From: Granulicella cerasi
GTDB taxonomy: Bacteria > Acidobacteriota > Terriglobia > Terriglobales > Acidobacteriaceae
Direction: 5' to 3'
Assembly: GCF_025685575.1 (NCBI RefSeq)
Contig: NZ_JAGSYD010000002.1
Coordinates: forward strand, 744,001-808,000
Length of the DNA stretch: 64,000 bases
Below, piece after piece: positions 51,431 through 60,448 of the stretch (its first letter is position 1; each line of letters begins with the position of its first letter). The notes under the pieces are model-generated. The model made no database searches. It worked only from the letters and a program-made list of their open reading frames with translations, and was not told the DNA's origin. The position numbers and the translations under genes were made by a program.

Positions 51431-51854
51431 AAGAATCTCGCGAGATACCCCGCGAAGCAAGCCCTATTTTGGAATCGGCCGATAATTCTTGTGCGCTGAA
51501 TGTGGAAAAAACACGGAATGGTGTAAACGGTGCTGATATCCACTACATCTAGTGTTGGCGTTTTTGAGTCTTGCCACATGTCGCACTTGTGGCAGTTACC
51601 TCTGCTCATTTAGGCGCATAAAAAGCGAAAGTGTAGCGGCAGAATCTCGATTTCCCTAGGAATTTCGCAAATCCCGTTCCTCGATCCGCATTGCCCGATG
51701 CCCGTTTCGACTGTGCTCTCCCGACGGAGAAGCCGCATCCGCGGCTCCCGAAGCGCGAAACTGGGGCCGGAACGCCAAATCACGTTCTCAGTGGAAGAAA
51801 GTGGAGCGGATTCCGTAAGTTTGACCTGGAATGGCCGGTGAACGCCGTAGAGGC
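51431..51854. other. 424-bp gene-free region between mraZ operator and DUF2127 gene
   Basis: No convincing gene; a 71-residue frame across it runs through the MraZ repeats and was rejected. It has a perfect 12-bp palindrome ATCTCGCGAGAT (51435-51446), a CACTA/TAGTG dyad (51541-51554) and a 7-bp dyad TGCCACA/TGTGGCA (51572-51594). The dcw promoter should lie here but I cannot fix its hexamers. Confidence 0.5.
51435..51446. promoter_or_regulatory. 12-bp palindrome next to the MraZ repeats
   Basis: ATCTCGCGAGAT is a perfect palindrome 4 bp from the MraZ repeats. Its ATCTC/GAGAT half-sites recur in the palindrome at 3857-3869 before the zinc-ribbon HTH gene. Confidence 0.4.
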
Positions 51855-52391
51855 CTAGCTGGCGACGGAAGTACGGCGCAGTTCCTGTTTGCGGCGCATA
51901 CGACGCAGCACAAAGAGCAGGTAGCCGAGCACCAGCAGATTCAAGGCGAGCAGGCCCGCGCGGAAGGCGGTCGGATCGCGGAAGAGCTCGAAGAACTCCC
52001 ACGGCAGCGCGAGCACCGTCAGCGTGATGGTGAAGTACTCCGCCCAGGTCTTTTCTTTGTAGAGCCCGAAACCCTCGACGAGGCAGACGCCCGCGTAGAG
52101 GATGGAGAACAACGCTGTGCGGCGTAGTTGATGGCCGGAGATCAGATCGGCGCGATCGAGCATGAATCGCACCACCGGGCCTTCGGTGTCGAGCCGAAAG
52201 AGACTCGCAACACGCATCGCCACTTCGCCTACATCGCGATGGACGAGGTGCAAGGCACCCACCCCTACCCCAACGAAGAACAGCGCCTTGGCGAGCTTGA
52301 AGAGCGCGACCAACAGCAACCCACGATCATGGTGGTCAACACCAGGATGGGTTGGCGTGGCTACGGGCTCGGGATGGGTCAGACTTCCCAC
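51855..52391 (-). CDS. DUF2127 family membrane protein
   Basis: A 178-residue protein with about four membrane helices: [25 protein letters not shown], a second near [20 protein letters not shown], then [25 protein letters not shown] (the family signature with W-A-E-Y), and [18 protein letters not shown]. Function unknown; members are common in soil bacteria. The GTG at 52391 is the only start before the first helix. The gene is encoded back to back with the fasciclin gene. Confidence 0.8.
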   Translation of the reverse strand: MGSLTHPEPVATPTHPGVDHHDRGLLLVALFKLAKALFFVGVGVGALHLVHRDVGEVAMRVASLFRLDTEGPVVRFMLDRADLISGHQLRRTALFSILYAGVCLVEGFGLYKEKTWAEYFTITLTVLALPWEFFELFRDPTAFRAGLLALNLLVLGYLLFVLRRMRRKQELRRTSVAS

Positions 52392-52571
52392 TCTCTTAGA
52401 AGTTGACGATCATCGTTTTGCTTTGTCAACGCAAGGGGGCCTCTCTGTATTCGCGGAGGCAACAGTAAAAAGAATTTTCGAAAGTGCAATCCACTTCCCT
52501 TGGCCATGCGTTAGCAAAGTGTTGCCTTTCCGGCCGGAGACGCAAAAGAACTTCAGTGCTTCTAAAACCCA

Positions 52572-52584
52572 CGTCCTCAGGACG
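52572..52584. promoter_or_regulatory. 13-bp palindrome just before the fasciclin ribosome site
   Basis: CGTCCT-C-AGGACG is perfect and directly abuts the AAAGGA ribosome site at 52585-52590. In RNA it would form a small hairpin that could tune translation or mRNA stability. Confidence 0.4.
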
Positions 52585-52599
52585 AAAGGAATATCCGCT

Positions 52600-53154
52600 A
52601 TGAAGAAGACTTTGCTCACTCTCTGCGCCACTGCGCTTCTCGCTTGTGGCAGCACCATGGTTGCTCAGAAGGCTGACCCCACTGTAGGCGGCGCACCGAT
52701 GTACGCCTCCAAGACGATCGTGCAGAACGCGGTGAACTCGCCGATCCACAAGACGCTCGTCGCTGCCGTCAAGGCCGCTGGCCTCGTTGATACGCTGAAC
52801 GGCCCTGGCCCCTTCACCGTCTTCGCACCGACCGACGATGCATTCGCCAAGCTGCCCGCTGGCACCGTTGATACGCTCGTCAAGCCCGAGAACAAGGCCA
52901 CGCTGACGAAGATCCTCACCTACCACGTTGTGCCCGGCAAGATCAGCGCACATGACCTCATGAAGTGGATCAAGAAGGGCAACGGCACCTATTCGGCGAA
53001 GACTGTCGAAGGCGGCATGCTCACCTTCACCATGGACATGGGCAAGATCAAGATCACGGATGAGAAGGGCGGCACCGCCTGGATCACCACCCCGGACGTC
53101 TTCCAGTCGAACGGCGTGATCCACGTCATCGACACCGTGTTGATGCCCAACTAA
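52600..53154 (+). CDS. Fasciclin-domain exported protein
   Basis: A 184-residue secreted protein: signal peptide (to about residue 22), then one fasciclin (FAS1) domain with the H1 box [21 protein letters not shown], the central [20 protein letters not shown] (YH motif), and the H2 box [17 protein letters not shown]1 domains mediate adhesion. ATG at 52600 follows AAAGGA; the longer frame is not real. Followed by a strong terminator. Confidence 0.93.
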   Translation: MKKTLLTLCATALLACGSTMVAQKADPTVGGAPMYASKTIVQNAVNSPIHKTLVAAVKAAGLVDTLNGPGPFTVFAPTDDAFAKLPAGTVDTLVKPENKATLTKILTYHVVPGKISAHDLMKWIKKGNGTYSAKTVEGGMLTFTMDMGKIKITDEKGGTAWITTPDVFQSNGVIHVIDTVLMPN

Positions 53155-53175
53155 CTTTCTCGAAGTTCCAATGCA

Positions 53176-53210
53176 AGGCGTGAGGCCCTGGGTCCTCACG
53201 CCTCTTTTTT
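53176..53210 (+). terminator. Terminator after the fasciclin gene
   Basis: A 10-bp stem (AGGCGTGAGG / CCTCACGCCT) with an 8-base loop, then CTTTTTT. Confidence 0.92.
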
Positions 53211-53235
53211 ATGGGCAGGAGAGACCGCTGCGCGC

Positions 53236-53275
53236 AAAAATTTAGCGCCCGCACCATGAGGGTGATGCGGGCGCT
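53236..53275 (-). terminator. Terminator after the PiuC-type gene
   Basis: On the minus strand the stem AGCGCCCGCA / TGCGGGCGCT is followed by AAATTTTTG. It lies 30 bases after the dioxygenase stop and closes the iron operon. Confidence 0.85.
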
Positions 53276-53304
53276 TCCTCGGCAGTGGAGGCTGCCGAAG
53301 CTTG

Positions 53305-53985
53305 TTAGATCTCAGCCCACTGGCGCAGCAGGTTGTGATACACGCCCGTGAGATCGACCAACGACGAATGGTTTGGAACATCCTGCGTGAGCTTCTGGAT
53401 CGACACATCCAGCGTCAGCAGCAGGTTGCGTTTCACGTCGTCGCGCACCATGCTCTGCATCCAGAAGAACGAGCTCACGCGCGCGCCCCGCGTCACCGGG
53501 CGGACATGATGCAGACTCGTCGACGGATACAGAATCGCGTGGCCTGCAGGCAGCTTCACCGAGTGGCTGCCATACGTGTCTTCGACCACTAGTTCCCCGC
53601 CCTCATACTCATCAGGTTGCGAAAGGAAAAGCGTCATCGAGAGATCGGTGCGAATGTGCTCGCCCGTCGCGTTGATCCGGCGGATCGAGTTGTCGACGTG
53701 ATTGCCGAACGAGTGTCCACCTGCGTACTTGTTGAAGAGCGGCGGGAAAATCTTCTTCGGCAGCGCGGCCGCCACAAAGACAGGATTGTTCTGCAACGCC
53801 TGCAGAATGCGCTGGCCGATCTCGACCGCGACCGGATGGTTCTCCGGCATCTGCATGTTGTTCTTCACCTGCGCAGACTGATAACCCGCAGTGACCTTGC
53901 CGTCCACCCACTGCGAAGCGTCGAGCGCCTCGCGAAATTCGCGGACCTCGTCCTGCGTCAGTACATCGGGAATGGGAATCAGCAT
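53305..53985 (-). CDS. PKHD-type Fe2+-dependent dioxygenase (PiuC/YbiX-like)
   Basis: A 226-residue 2-oxoglutarate/Fe(II)-dependent oxygenase. The metal triad is in GNHVDNS (H-x-D) and [10 protein letters not shown] (His, with Arg for 2-oxoglutarate). [16 protein letters not shown] and [16 protein letters not shown] are PiuC/YbiX signatures. In E. coli and Pseudomonas such genes lie beside catecholate-siderophore receptors (fiu-ybiX, piuA-piuC), as here. GGAGGT lies 6 bases before the ATG at 53985. It may modify the imported siderophore. Confidence 0.92.
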   Translation of the reverse strand: MLIPIPDVLTQDEVREFREALDASQWVDGKVTAGYQSAQVKNNMQMPENHPVAVEIGQRILQALQNNPVFVAAALPKKIFPPLFNKYAGGHSFGNHVDNSIRRINATGEHIRTDLSMTLFLSQPDEYEGGELVVEDTYGSHSVKLPAGHAILYPSTSLHHVRPVTRGARVSSFFWMQSMVRDDVKRNLLLTLDVSIQKLTQDVPNHSSLVDLTGVYHNLLRQWAEI

Positions 53986-54003
53986 GGTCTTACCTCCGGC
54001 TAA

Positions 54004-54729
54004 CTAGGCGCCGACGAGTATGTCCTGCGCCTGCGTGGGTGTGTGCGAAGCAGCGAGCTCCTGCGCGAACGACTTGATGCGCGCCGAAGCAGACTGCTCC
54101 AGAAAGAGTTTCATCTTGGCCATGAAGGCCTGTGTCGCGGTCTCAGGCACGCGACGGAAGCACGCGATCGCAGCTTCTTCGTTGCCATCTTCGAGCAGCA
54201 GACGTCCTGTGTTGAAGTGCCCGCGGAAGTCACCGCCATCGGCCGCGAGCCTGTAATACTCGCGCGCCTTCTCGCGATCAGCCTTCACGATCCAGCCGTC
54301 CTCATAGAAGCCCCCGAGGATGTTCATCGACTTCACATGCCCCTGCTTTGCGGCCTCGAGCAGCCAGTGAAACGCCTGCGCCTTGTCCTGCTTCACGCCG
54401 CCTTCGCCCAGCGCGAGCAACGTGGCGAGGTTGTACATGCCCCAGTCGAGCCCGCGATCCGCCGCTTTGCGAAACCACTTCTCCGCCATCACCGCATCGC
54501 GCGCGACTCCCCAGCCCTGGTCGAAGCAACGCCCGGCCATGTTCATGGCCATCACGTCGCCGCTTTGCGCAGCACGCTCAAACCAGTGCAGCGCCCACGT
54601 CGGATTGCGCTCGACGAGTCTGCCGTCAAGCAACATCTGGCCGAAGAGCACCTGGGCCTGGTGCACGCCGCTCATCGCCGCTTCGCGCACCAGTTCCAGA
54701 TTTTCCTGCGTTGTTACTTCTTCGTTCAT
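54004..54729 (-). CDS. Sel1-repeat protein
   Basis: A 241-residue protein of four to five Sel1-like repeats (about 36 residues each): AQVLFGQMLLDGRLVERNPTWALHWFERAAQ, AMNMAGRCFDQGWGV with AEKWFRKAAD, GMYNLATLLALGEGGVKQ, SMNILGGFYEDGWIV with AREYYRLAAD. It has no signal peptide, so it is cytoplasmic. Such proteins are scaffolds; this one stands between the TonB receptor and PiuC genes, matching the small gene in the same position in iron operons. ATG at 54729. Confidence 0.85.
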   Translation of the reverse strand: MNEEVTTQENLELVREAAMSGVHQAQVLFGQMLLDGRLVERNPTWALHWFERAAQSGDVMAMNMAGRCFDQGWGVARDAVMAEKWFRKAADRGLDWGMYNLATLLALGEGGVKQDKAQAFHWLLEAAKQGHVKSMNILGGFYEDGWIVKADREKAREYYRLAADGGDFRGHFNTGRLLLEDGNEEAAIACFRRVPETATQAFMAKMKLFLEQSASARIKSFAQELAASHTPTQAQDILVGA

Positions 54730-54739
54730 TGCTAATGAG

Positions 54740-57430
54740 TTAGAACTTCACGTTGAGGCCGACGAGCACCGTGCGTCCCGGAGCAAGCACTGCGTAGTGC
54801 GTCGTATACGCCTGCTGGTAATACACCTTGTCACCAACGTTCAACGCATTGCCCTGAATGCTGAAGTGCTTGTTCACATCGTAGGAACTGAACAGGTCAA
54901 CACGGGTGTAACCACGGACCCACTTATTTGTAGACTGATTACCCCAGACCATCGAGTTTGCGTAGACACCGCCACCGACACGAAGGCGTGGGATGATCTT
55001 GTAATTACTCGTAAGGCTGAAGCTGCTCCAAGGCGTGTTTGGCATGTGATTGCCATTCGTCAGACCGTTCGCTGCACCTGCACCGCCGGCATTAGTAAGG
55101 ATGGCATCGATGAAGTTATAACCACCGGTCATATCCCACTTGCGCGTGATGTAACCAGTGACACCAGCTTCGAGACCGATCGTACGGTCTGTACCCGCCG
55201 CGCCAACATTGCCGTCTGCGAGCGTGATGCGAACGTTCTGGATGTCTTCGCGATATACCGCGACATGCGCCAACGCACGACCATGAGCGAGTTCACGCTT
55301 CACGCCGAACTCTTCCTGACGAATCGTCTCGGGTTGCAGGTTGCTGTTACCAACCGTGCTCAAGTTCGAAGTGTCAGTACCCTGCGCCAAAGCGTTGCCC
55401 GTCGGAATCGCGGCCGTGCTCACTGTGCCGTAGATGCTCGTCACAGCGTTGGGTTTATACGTCAAGCCTGCAATGTAAGTTCCAAGATCGTTGACCACCA
55501 CTTGCTTCGCGACTGTCGAGGAAAGATAGCTAGATTCAAAGTGGTCATAGCGACCGCCCACCGTAGCGAGAAAATGCTTGTTGAGCGTAATGGTGTCGAA
55601 GCCATAAGCAGACTTCGTCACCGCGACCGAGTGGGATGGATTATGGGCAAGGTATACCGAATTGGTATAGGTCAGTCCAATGACACCCTTCGCTGACGCT
55701 CCGATCCACTGATCCCGATCATTGGGAGCAAACAGCGAAGTGCAGTTATAAGCTGAAGCCGCACCTAGCCCAAGCTGGCACGTTTCTGTACCGCCGGTTC
55801 CCTGAGCGTTGGGCGAAGTGAACGCTGTCGTGTTGTTGGTGTAGCTATCGATGTTGCCGCGTTCCTTGGAGAATTCCATGCCCACCGCATACGAGTGCTT
55901 GATGCTTCCCGTATTGAACGCCCCTGATAGATCTGTCTGGTTGCCAAGCGTATACACGGAGTTGTACTTCGCATTGATGCGGCGGAATAACAGACCGTAG
56001 TAGAGATTACCCTTGCTGTCGTCAGGAAGAGTCCAAAGATAGTCCTGGCTGGTGCGCTCGTAGCGGAAGCTGTTGCGCAGCAGTGACTTGCCATGGAACA
56101 AATCCTGTTCGACGCGTGCGGTACCGATCTTCGCGTATTCCTTATCCTTATCGCGGTCAAGCAGGCCGTAGAAGATCGTTCTGTAAGGTAATGCGATCGG
56201 CGTGCCATCGCCCGGCTGGAGAACCTGCTTGTATCCAGCAGCGGCGTAGGTTGAGGCGTACGTGTTTGCAGGATTGTTGTACGGAATACCCGAATCAGGA
56301 ATGCTATTTGTGATCAGGTGGTAGTAGTCCAAAAACAAACGTGTCGGGTGGCCCAGACCAATGGCGAGGCTCGGGGCGAAGCCCCAGCGATTGTTATTCA
56401 CGCCGTCGCGCCCAGCAACTCCAGCGTCGTACCACATTGAGGTCAAACGACCATAAACGCTGTTCATCAACTTCGCGTTCGCATCGATCGTTGCGCGCTT
56501 ATAGCTCGAGGTGCCGGGCATAAAGCTACCTGCAATGAAGCGATCCTTACGAGCAATCTTGCTGTTCATGTTGATGCTGCCGCCGCCCGTCCCGCGACCG
56601 CCATAAGCACCGCCAGGGCCTTCTTGCACTTCGATGCTATCGATGTCGAAGGTATCGCGCGACTGGGCTGCGATGTCACGCATGCCGTCGATATACGTGC
56701 TCGACTGAGAGTCCAAACCACGGATGAAGGGACGATCGCCGAGAGGGTTGCCGCCTTCTCCAGCACCGAAGGTGATGCCCGGAACAGCACGAAGCGCCTC
56801 AACTAGCGAAGTCGCGGCCATCTGCTGCATGGCTTCGCCTCCGATAACGTTGACGGTCTGAGGTAGATCGAGAAGCGGTGCGGTGTATTTCAAATTCGTA
56901 GGCTGGTTGTCAGCCGTTACCACTACCGACTCATTTGCAGAACGGACGTCGATCTTTACCGAATCCGGTGCGTCGAAGCGCGCAGCAAGCCCCGTACCAT
57001 CGAGCGCCTGACGCAACGCTGCGTCCACCGGCATCACGCCGCTCACACCTTGCGAAGGCACATCGGCCATCTTGTCCTGCGAGGCCAGCGCGATGCGGAT
57101 GCCCGCCTGCTTGCGGATCGCCGCGATTACTTCACTCAGAGGACCTGCGGGGATATCAAACTTATGCACTTCATGTGCGGGGTCATTCGGATGTTGGCCC
57201 GCACCTTCGTGACCATGGTGAGGGTCGGCTTCTTTGCCAAGGTCGTCGTTCTTGTCCGTCGGCGTGGTCGCGGCCACGGCCGTGGTCGTCGTCAGACCTG
57301 CCAGCGTGAGGGCCACCATCGCTGCCAGAGGGTTCTTGCGGCGGCTGGCGGTAACGCCTGCCGGCTGCGCCGGTTCCGTGCCGAAAAGTCCCGCCATCAG
57401 GCTTGTCTTCAACTCAATCTGCTTACTCAA
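54740..57430 (-). CDS. TonB-dependent siderophore receptor with STN domain
   Basis: An 896-residue outer-membrane receptor. It has a basic n-region and hydrophobic segment (NPLAAMVALTLAGLTTTT), a His-rich linker (about residues 68-90), an STN/secretin-like domain (about 90-163), the plug (LLDLPQTVNVIGGEAMQQM, FIRGLDSQSSTYIDGMRD) and a 22-strand barrel ending in the C-terminal Phe of GLNVKF. An STN domain suggests signalling to a FecR-type anti-sigma factor, although no such genes are nearby. TTG at 57430 is preferred for GGAG 7 bases upstream; GTG 57496 and ATG 57397 are alternatives. Confidence 0.93.
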   Translation of the reverse strand: MSKQIELKTSLMAGLFGTEPAQPAGVTASRRKNPLAAMVALTLAGLTTTTAVAATTPTDKNDDLGKEADPHHGHEGAGQHPNDPAHEVHKFDIPAGPLSEVIAAIRKQAGIRIALASQDKMADVPSQGVSGVMPVDAALRQALDGTGLAARFDAPDSVKIDVRSANESVVVTADNQPTNLKYTAPLLDLPQTVNVIGGEAMQQMAATSLVEALRAVPGITFGAGEGGNPLGDRPFIRGLDSQSSTYIDGMRDIAAQSRDTFDIDSIEVQEGPGGAYGGRGTGGGSINMNSKIARKDRFIAGSFMPGTSSYKRATIDANAKLMNSVYGRLTSMWYDAGVAGRDGVNNNRWGFAPSLAIGLGHPTRLFLDYYHLITNSIPDSGIPYNNPANTYASTYAAAGYKQVLQPGDGTPIALPYRTIFYGLLDRDKDKEYAKIGTARVEQDLFHGKSLLRNSFRYERTSQDYLWTLPDDSKGNLYYGLLFRRINAKYNSVYTLGNQTDLSGAFNTGSIKHSYAVGMEFSKERGNIDSYTNNTTAFTSPNAQGTGGTETCQLGLGAASAYNCTSLFAPNDRDQWIGASAKGVIGLTYTNSVYLAHNPSHSVAVTKSAYGFDTITLNKHFLATVGGRYDHFESSYLSSTVAKQVVVNDLGTYIAGLTYKPNAVTSIYGTVSTAAIPTGNALAQGTDTSNLSTVGNSNLQPETIRQEEFGVKRELAHGRALAHVAVYREDIQNVRITLADGNVGAAGTDRTIGLEAGVTGYITRKWDMTGGYNFIDAILTNAGGAGAANGLTNGNHMPNTPWSSFSLTSNYKIIPRLRVGGGVYANSMVWGNQSTNKWVRGYTRVDLFSSYDVNKHFSIQGNALNVGDKVYYQQAYTTHYAVLAPGRTVLVGLNVKF

Positions 57431-57837
57431 AATCTTGCTCCCTGCCTCAAAAAGTCTTGTGTGCCCTCTGGCCTCGTGCAGCGACCCATCGCTCACTTGC
57501 CGGACACACGGCCTCGCGCTGTGTGTTGGCGCCTCCCATGCGAAGCTCTGGGAAAGCGCGTTTGTCAGCGCAGATCGGCAGCCCTCACGGCCTTTCTGCT
57601 ATTCCTGCGCGGCCCTCATCCACACGCAGTCATCTCTCAATCCCGGAAAATCAGGCCGCAGTTTGCCCCGGAAACGAATACGACCGCATCCGTCCGAAAT
57701 ATTGGCGACCCCGTTAGTCCGAGTTCTTATTTACCTTACAACAAATCTCGGACTAGACACGTCGCATATTCAATTTTTGTGCGATATCTGAGACGACCGC
57801 GCGAAATTCGCACGGTAAACAGGCATCCTAGTTGGCA
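57431..57837. other. 407-bp gene-free region with long inverted repeat
   Basis: Shared upstream region of the iron operon (minus) and the SRPBCC gene (plus). It holds the 9-bp inverted repeat TAGTCCGAG (57715-57723) / CTCGGACTA (57747-57755). I do not find a classical Fur box or clear promoter hexamers. The rest shows no feature I recognise. Confidence 0.5.
57715..57755. promoter_or_regulatory. 9-bp inverted repeat, possible operator of the iron operon
   Basis: TAGTCCGAG and CTCGGACTA, separated by 23 AT-rich bases (centre-to-centre about three helix turns), lie 285-325 bp before the receptor start. Confidence 0.4.
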
Positions 57838-58365
57838 ATGCCTCAACATTTCCATGCCGAGCAGTGGCTACCCTATCCGGTGGAGCTTGTCTTCGCGTTT
57901 TTCGCCAACCCGGAGAACCTGCCGCGGCTGATGCCCGCCTGGCAGAAGGTTCGCATCGAGGAAGCGATGTTCCAGGCGCCCCCGCCAAGACCTGAAGGGA
58001 CACCCCGCTTTCCCGGCGCCGTGGCCGGCTCCGGCAGCCGCATTCTGATCAGCGCGCGCATCGCTCCGTGGCTTCCTCCGCGCGCCGGGTGGGACGCCCG
58101 CATCGAAGACTTCCGCTGGAACGAGGGTTTTTGCGACGTGCAGTACACCGGCCCGTTCAAAAGCTGGCGACACTGCCACACCGTCACCGCGCGCGACAAC
58201 GACAAGGGGATGCCCGGCACTCTCGTCACAGACGAGGTGACCTACGAGCCGCCGTTTGGCGAACTGGGTGTGCTCGCCGCGAAACCTGCTTTGCACTACG
58301 CCTGGCGCATCCGACACGAACGCACAGCAGCTCTGCTGGCGCGCGCCACGACAAACGCTCGCTGA
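57838..58365 (+). CDS. SRPBCC-family protein (polyketide cyclase/dehydrase-like)
   Basis: A 175-residue START-like domain protein: FHAEQWLPYPVELVFAFFANPENLPRLMP opens the fold, GPFKSWRHCHTV and VTDEVTYEPPFGELG are family strands. Members bind hydrophobic ligands; some are called cell-division inhibitor SulA-like or CoxG-like. ATG at 57838 (an upstream TTG at 57832 is less likely). No Shine-Dalgarno. It converges on dxs across a 12-bp hairpin. Confidence 0.8.
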   Translation: MPQHFHAEQWLPYPVELVFAFFANPENLPRLMPAWQKVRIEEAMFQAPPPRPEGTPRFPGAVAGSGSRILISARIAPWLPPRAGWDARIEDFRWNEGFCDVQYTGPFKSWRHCHTVTARDNDKGMPGTLVTDEVTYEPPFGELGVLAAKPALHYAWRIRHERTAALLARATTNAR

Positions 58366-58370
58366 AACGA

Positions 58371-58399
58371 AAAGAGGGTGGCCGCAGCCACCCTCTTTC
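58371..58399. terminator. Bidirectional terminator between SRPBCC gene and dxs
   Basis: A perfect 12-bp stem (AAAGAGGGTGGC / GCCACCCTCTTT) with loop CGCA and U-tracts on both strands. Confidence 0.92.
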
Positions 58400-58412
58400 T
58401 CATGACTTTGAG

Positions 58413-60287
58413 CTATGCGCTGACAGGCTTGCGGAGCAGCGGACGAACCCGCTCCAGCGCCGCCTCAGCCGCCAGGCCGTACTTCGCGCGAAGGTCATCC
58501 GGCTTACCGTGCTCGATGAACTGGTCAGGCCAGCCCACGCGCACCACCGGCGTCTCGAGCCCCGCATCGTGCAGGGCCTCAAGCACCGCCGAGCCGAAAC
58601 CGCCCGCCAGGACGTGGTCTTCCAACGTCATCAGCAGACCGCAGCGGCGAGCATAGGAGAGTACGCACTCGGCATCGATCGGTTTCGCAAAGCGCGCGTT
58701 GATGACGGCGACGGAGTGGCCTTCCGCTTCGAGCGCCTTCGCGACTTTCTCGGCCTCTGGCAGCATGTTGCCCAGCGAGAAGATGGCGAGATCAGCGCCG
58801 TCACGGATGACTTCAGCCTTGCCTACTTCCAGCGCCACCGGGGTTTCCTTCACCACCGAACCGGGGCCTGTACCGCGCGGATAGCGAATCGCGCTCGCTC
58901 CGTTGTGCTTCAGCGCGGTGAACATCATGTCCTGCAGCTCGTCCTCGTCCTTCGGATCCATGTGGATGAGGTTCGGAACACTGCGCAGATAACTGATGTC
59001 GAAGAGGCCGTGATGCGTCGGACCGTCGTCGCCACTCAGGCCGCCGCGATCCATGCAGAAGACAACCGGCAACTCTTGCAGAGCGACGTCATGCACGACT
59101 TGATCGAACGCACGCTGCAGGAAGGTCGAGTAGATGGCACAGAACGGTCGATAGCCCTTCGTCGCCATACCTGCCGCAAACAATACGGCATGTTCCTCGG
59201 CGATACCGACGTCGAAGTAGCGGTCAGGATGCTGCGGACGGAAGACGTCGAGCGCTGTGCCGTTGGGCATCGCCGCGGTGATCGCCACTACGTTGCGATC
59301 CATGTCAGCGAGCTTGTTCAGCGTCTCGGCAAAGATCTCCGAATAGGTCTTCTGCCCTGCCGCCTTCGTCTCGCCGGTCTCAGGATCGTATGGTCCGAGG
59401 CCGTGGAACTTCTTCACCTTGTCGAGCGCCGGCTGGAAGCCGCGGCCCTTCTGCGTCAATGCATGAAGCACGACGGGGCGGTTCTGCGTCTTCAGGAACT
59501 TGAAGGTCTCGATCAGCATCGGCAGGTTGTGGCCGTCGATGGGGCCGTAGTAACCGAGCCCGAACTCTTCGAAGATCATGCCGCGGCCGATGACGCCCTT
59601 CGCGGCTTCTTCGGCCTTGCGCGTGATGTGCCGCGCAGCCTGTCCGCCGAACTTTTCAACCAGGCCTGTGACGCGATCGTAGAAGTTCACATACGTCGGG
59701 TTCGTGGCGATCTTGTGGAAGTACTCTGCGATCGCGCCGACGTTCTTGTCGATCGACCACTCGTTGTCGTTGAGCACGATGATCATGCGCTTGGTCTGCG
59801 CGGCCACGTTGTTTAACGCCTCGAAGCTGATGCCGTTGGTAAACGCCGCATCGCCTGCGAGCGCGACGATGTGTTCGTCACCACCGCTCATGTCGCGCGC
59901 CACGGCCATGCCCAGAGCCGCGCTCAGAGCAGTACCAGCATGACCTGCGCCGAAGCTGTCGTGTTCGCTTTCGGTGCGCAGCATAAAACCGTTCAGGCCG
60001 CCGGGCTGGCGGATCGTCTCAAAGCGGTCTTCGCGGCCGGTGAGCAGCTTATGCACGTAGCTCTGGTGGCTGACGTCGAAGACGAAGCTGTCCTGCGGCG
60101 TATCGAAGACATAGTGCATGGCGATCGTCAGTTCGACAACGCCGAGGTTGGGCCCGATATGTCCACCGGTCTTGGCCACGCCCTGAATGAGCCGTTCGCG
60201 AATTTCTTCCGCGAGGCGCTCCAGTTCGACCATGCCGAGTTTTTTTACATCAGCCGGAGACTTGATCCGGCTCAAATATTCGCTCAT
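58413..60287 (-). CDS. dxs: 1-deoxy-D-xylulose-5-phosphate synthase
   Basis: A 624-residue thiamine-diphosphate enzyme making DXP from pyruvate and glyceraldehyde 3-phosphate, the entry to the MEP pathway. FVFDVSHQSYVHKLLTGR, AGHAGTALSAALGMAVAR, and FDVGIAEEHAVLFAAGMA are present. The thiamine motif reads GDAAFTNGISFEALNN rather than the common GDGA-T-GGM-EA-N; this variant is also known to me from chlamydial-type Dxs proteins. ATG at 60287 begins MSEYLSRIKSPADVKKL; the longer frame adds 43 non-homologous residues. Confidence 0.96.
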   Translation of the reverse strand: MSEYLSRIKSPADVKKLGMVELERLAEEIRERLIQGVAKTGGHIGPNLGVVELTIAMHYVFDTPQDSFVFDVSHQSYVHKLLTGREDRFETIRQPGGLNGFMLRTESEHDSFGAGHAGTALSAALGMAVARDMSGGDEHIVALAGDAAFTNGISFEALNNVAAQTKRMIIVLNDNEWSIDKNVGAIAEYFHKIATNPTYVNFYDRVTGLVEKFGGQAARHITRKAEEAAKGVIGRGMIFEEFGLGYYGPIDGHNLPMLIETFKFLKTQNRPVVLHALTQKGRGFQPALDKVKKFHGLGPYDPETGETKAAGQKTYSEIFAETLNKLADMDRNVVAITAAMPNGTALDVFRPQHPDRYFDVGIAEEHAVLFAAGMATKGYRPFCAIYSTFLQRAFDQVVHDVALQELPVVFCMDRGGLSGDDGPTHHGLFDISYLRSVPNLIHMDPKDEDELQDMMFTALKHNGASAIRYPRGTGPGSVVKETPVALEVGKAEVIRDGADLAIFSLGNMLPEAEKVAKALEAEGHSVAVINARFAKPIDAECVLSYARRCGLLMTLEDHVLAGGFGSAVLEALHDAGLETPVVRVGWPDQFIEHGKPDDLRAKYGLAAEAALERVRPLLRKPVSA

Positions 60288-60448
60288 CGTGCTGAAAATC
60301 CAAGTGGGTCGCGACGAAGCGCACACCCGACGTTTTAGTGTACCAAGCGCATTTGCGCTATACCGTCGCCCCCGCATTCTGATTGCGGGATATCGAATTT
60401 CATCGAAATGTCCCACAGAATGCGCTGAATCGCGTTACGATACCTCAC

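Noticed and set aside
51394..51609. 71-residue minus-strand open frame upstream of mraZ
   Set aside because: It runs through the MraZ repeats and the palindrome, has no ribosome site and no recognisable domain; it is regulatory DNA.
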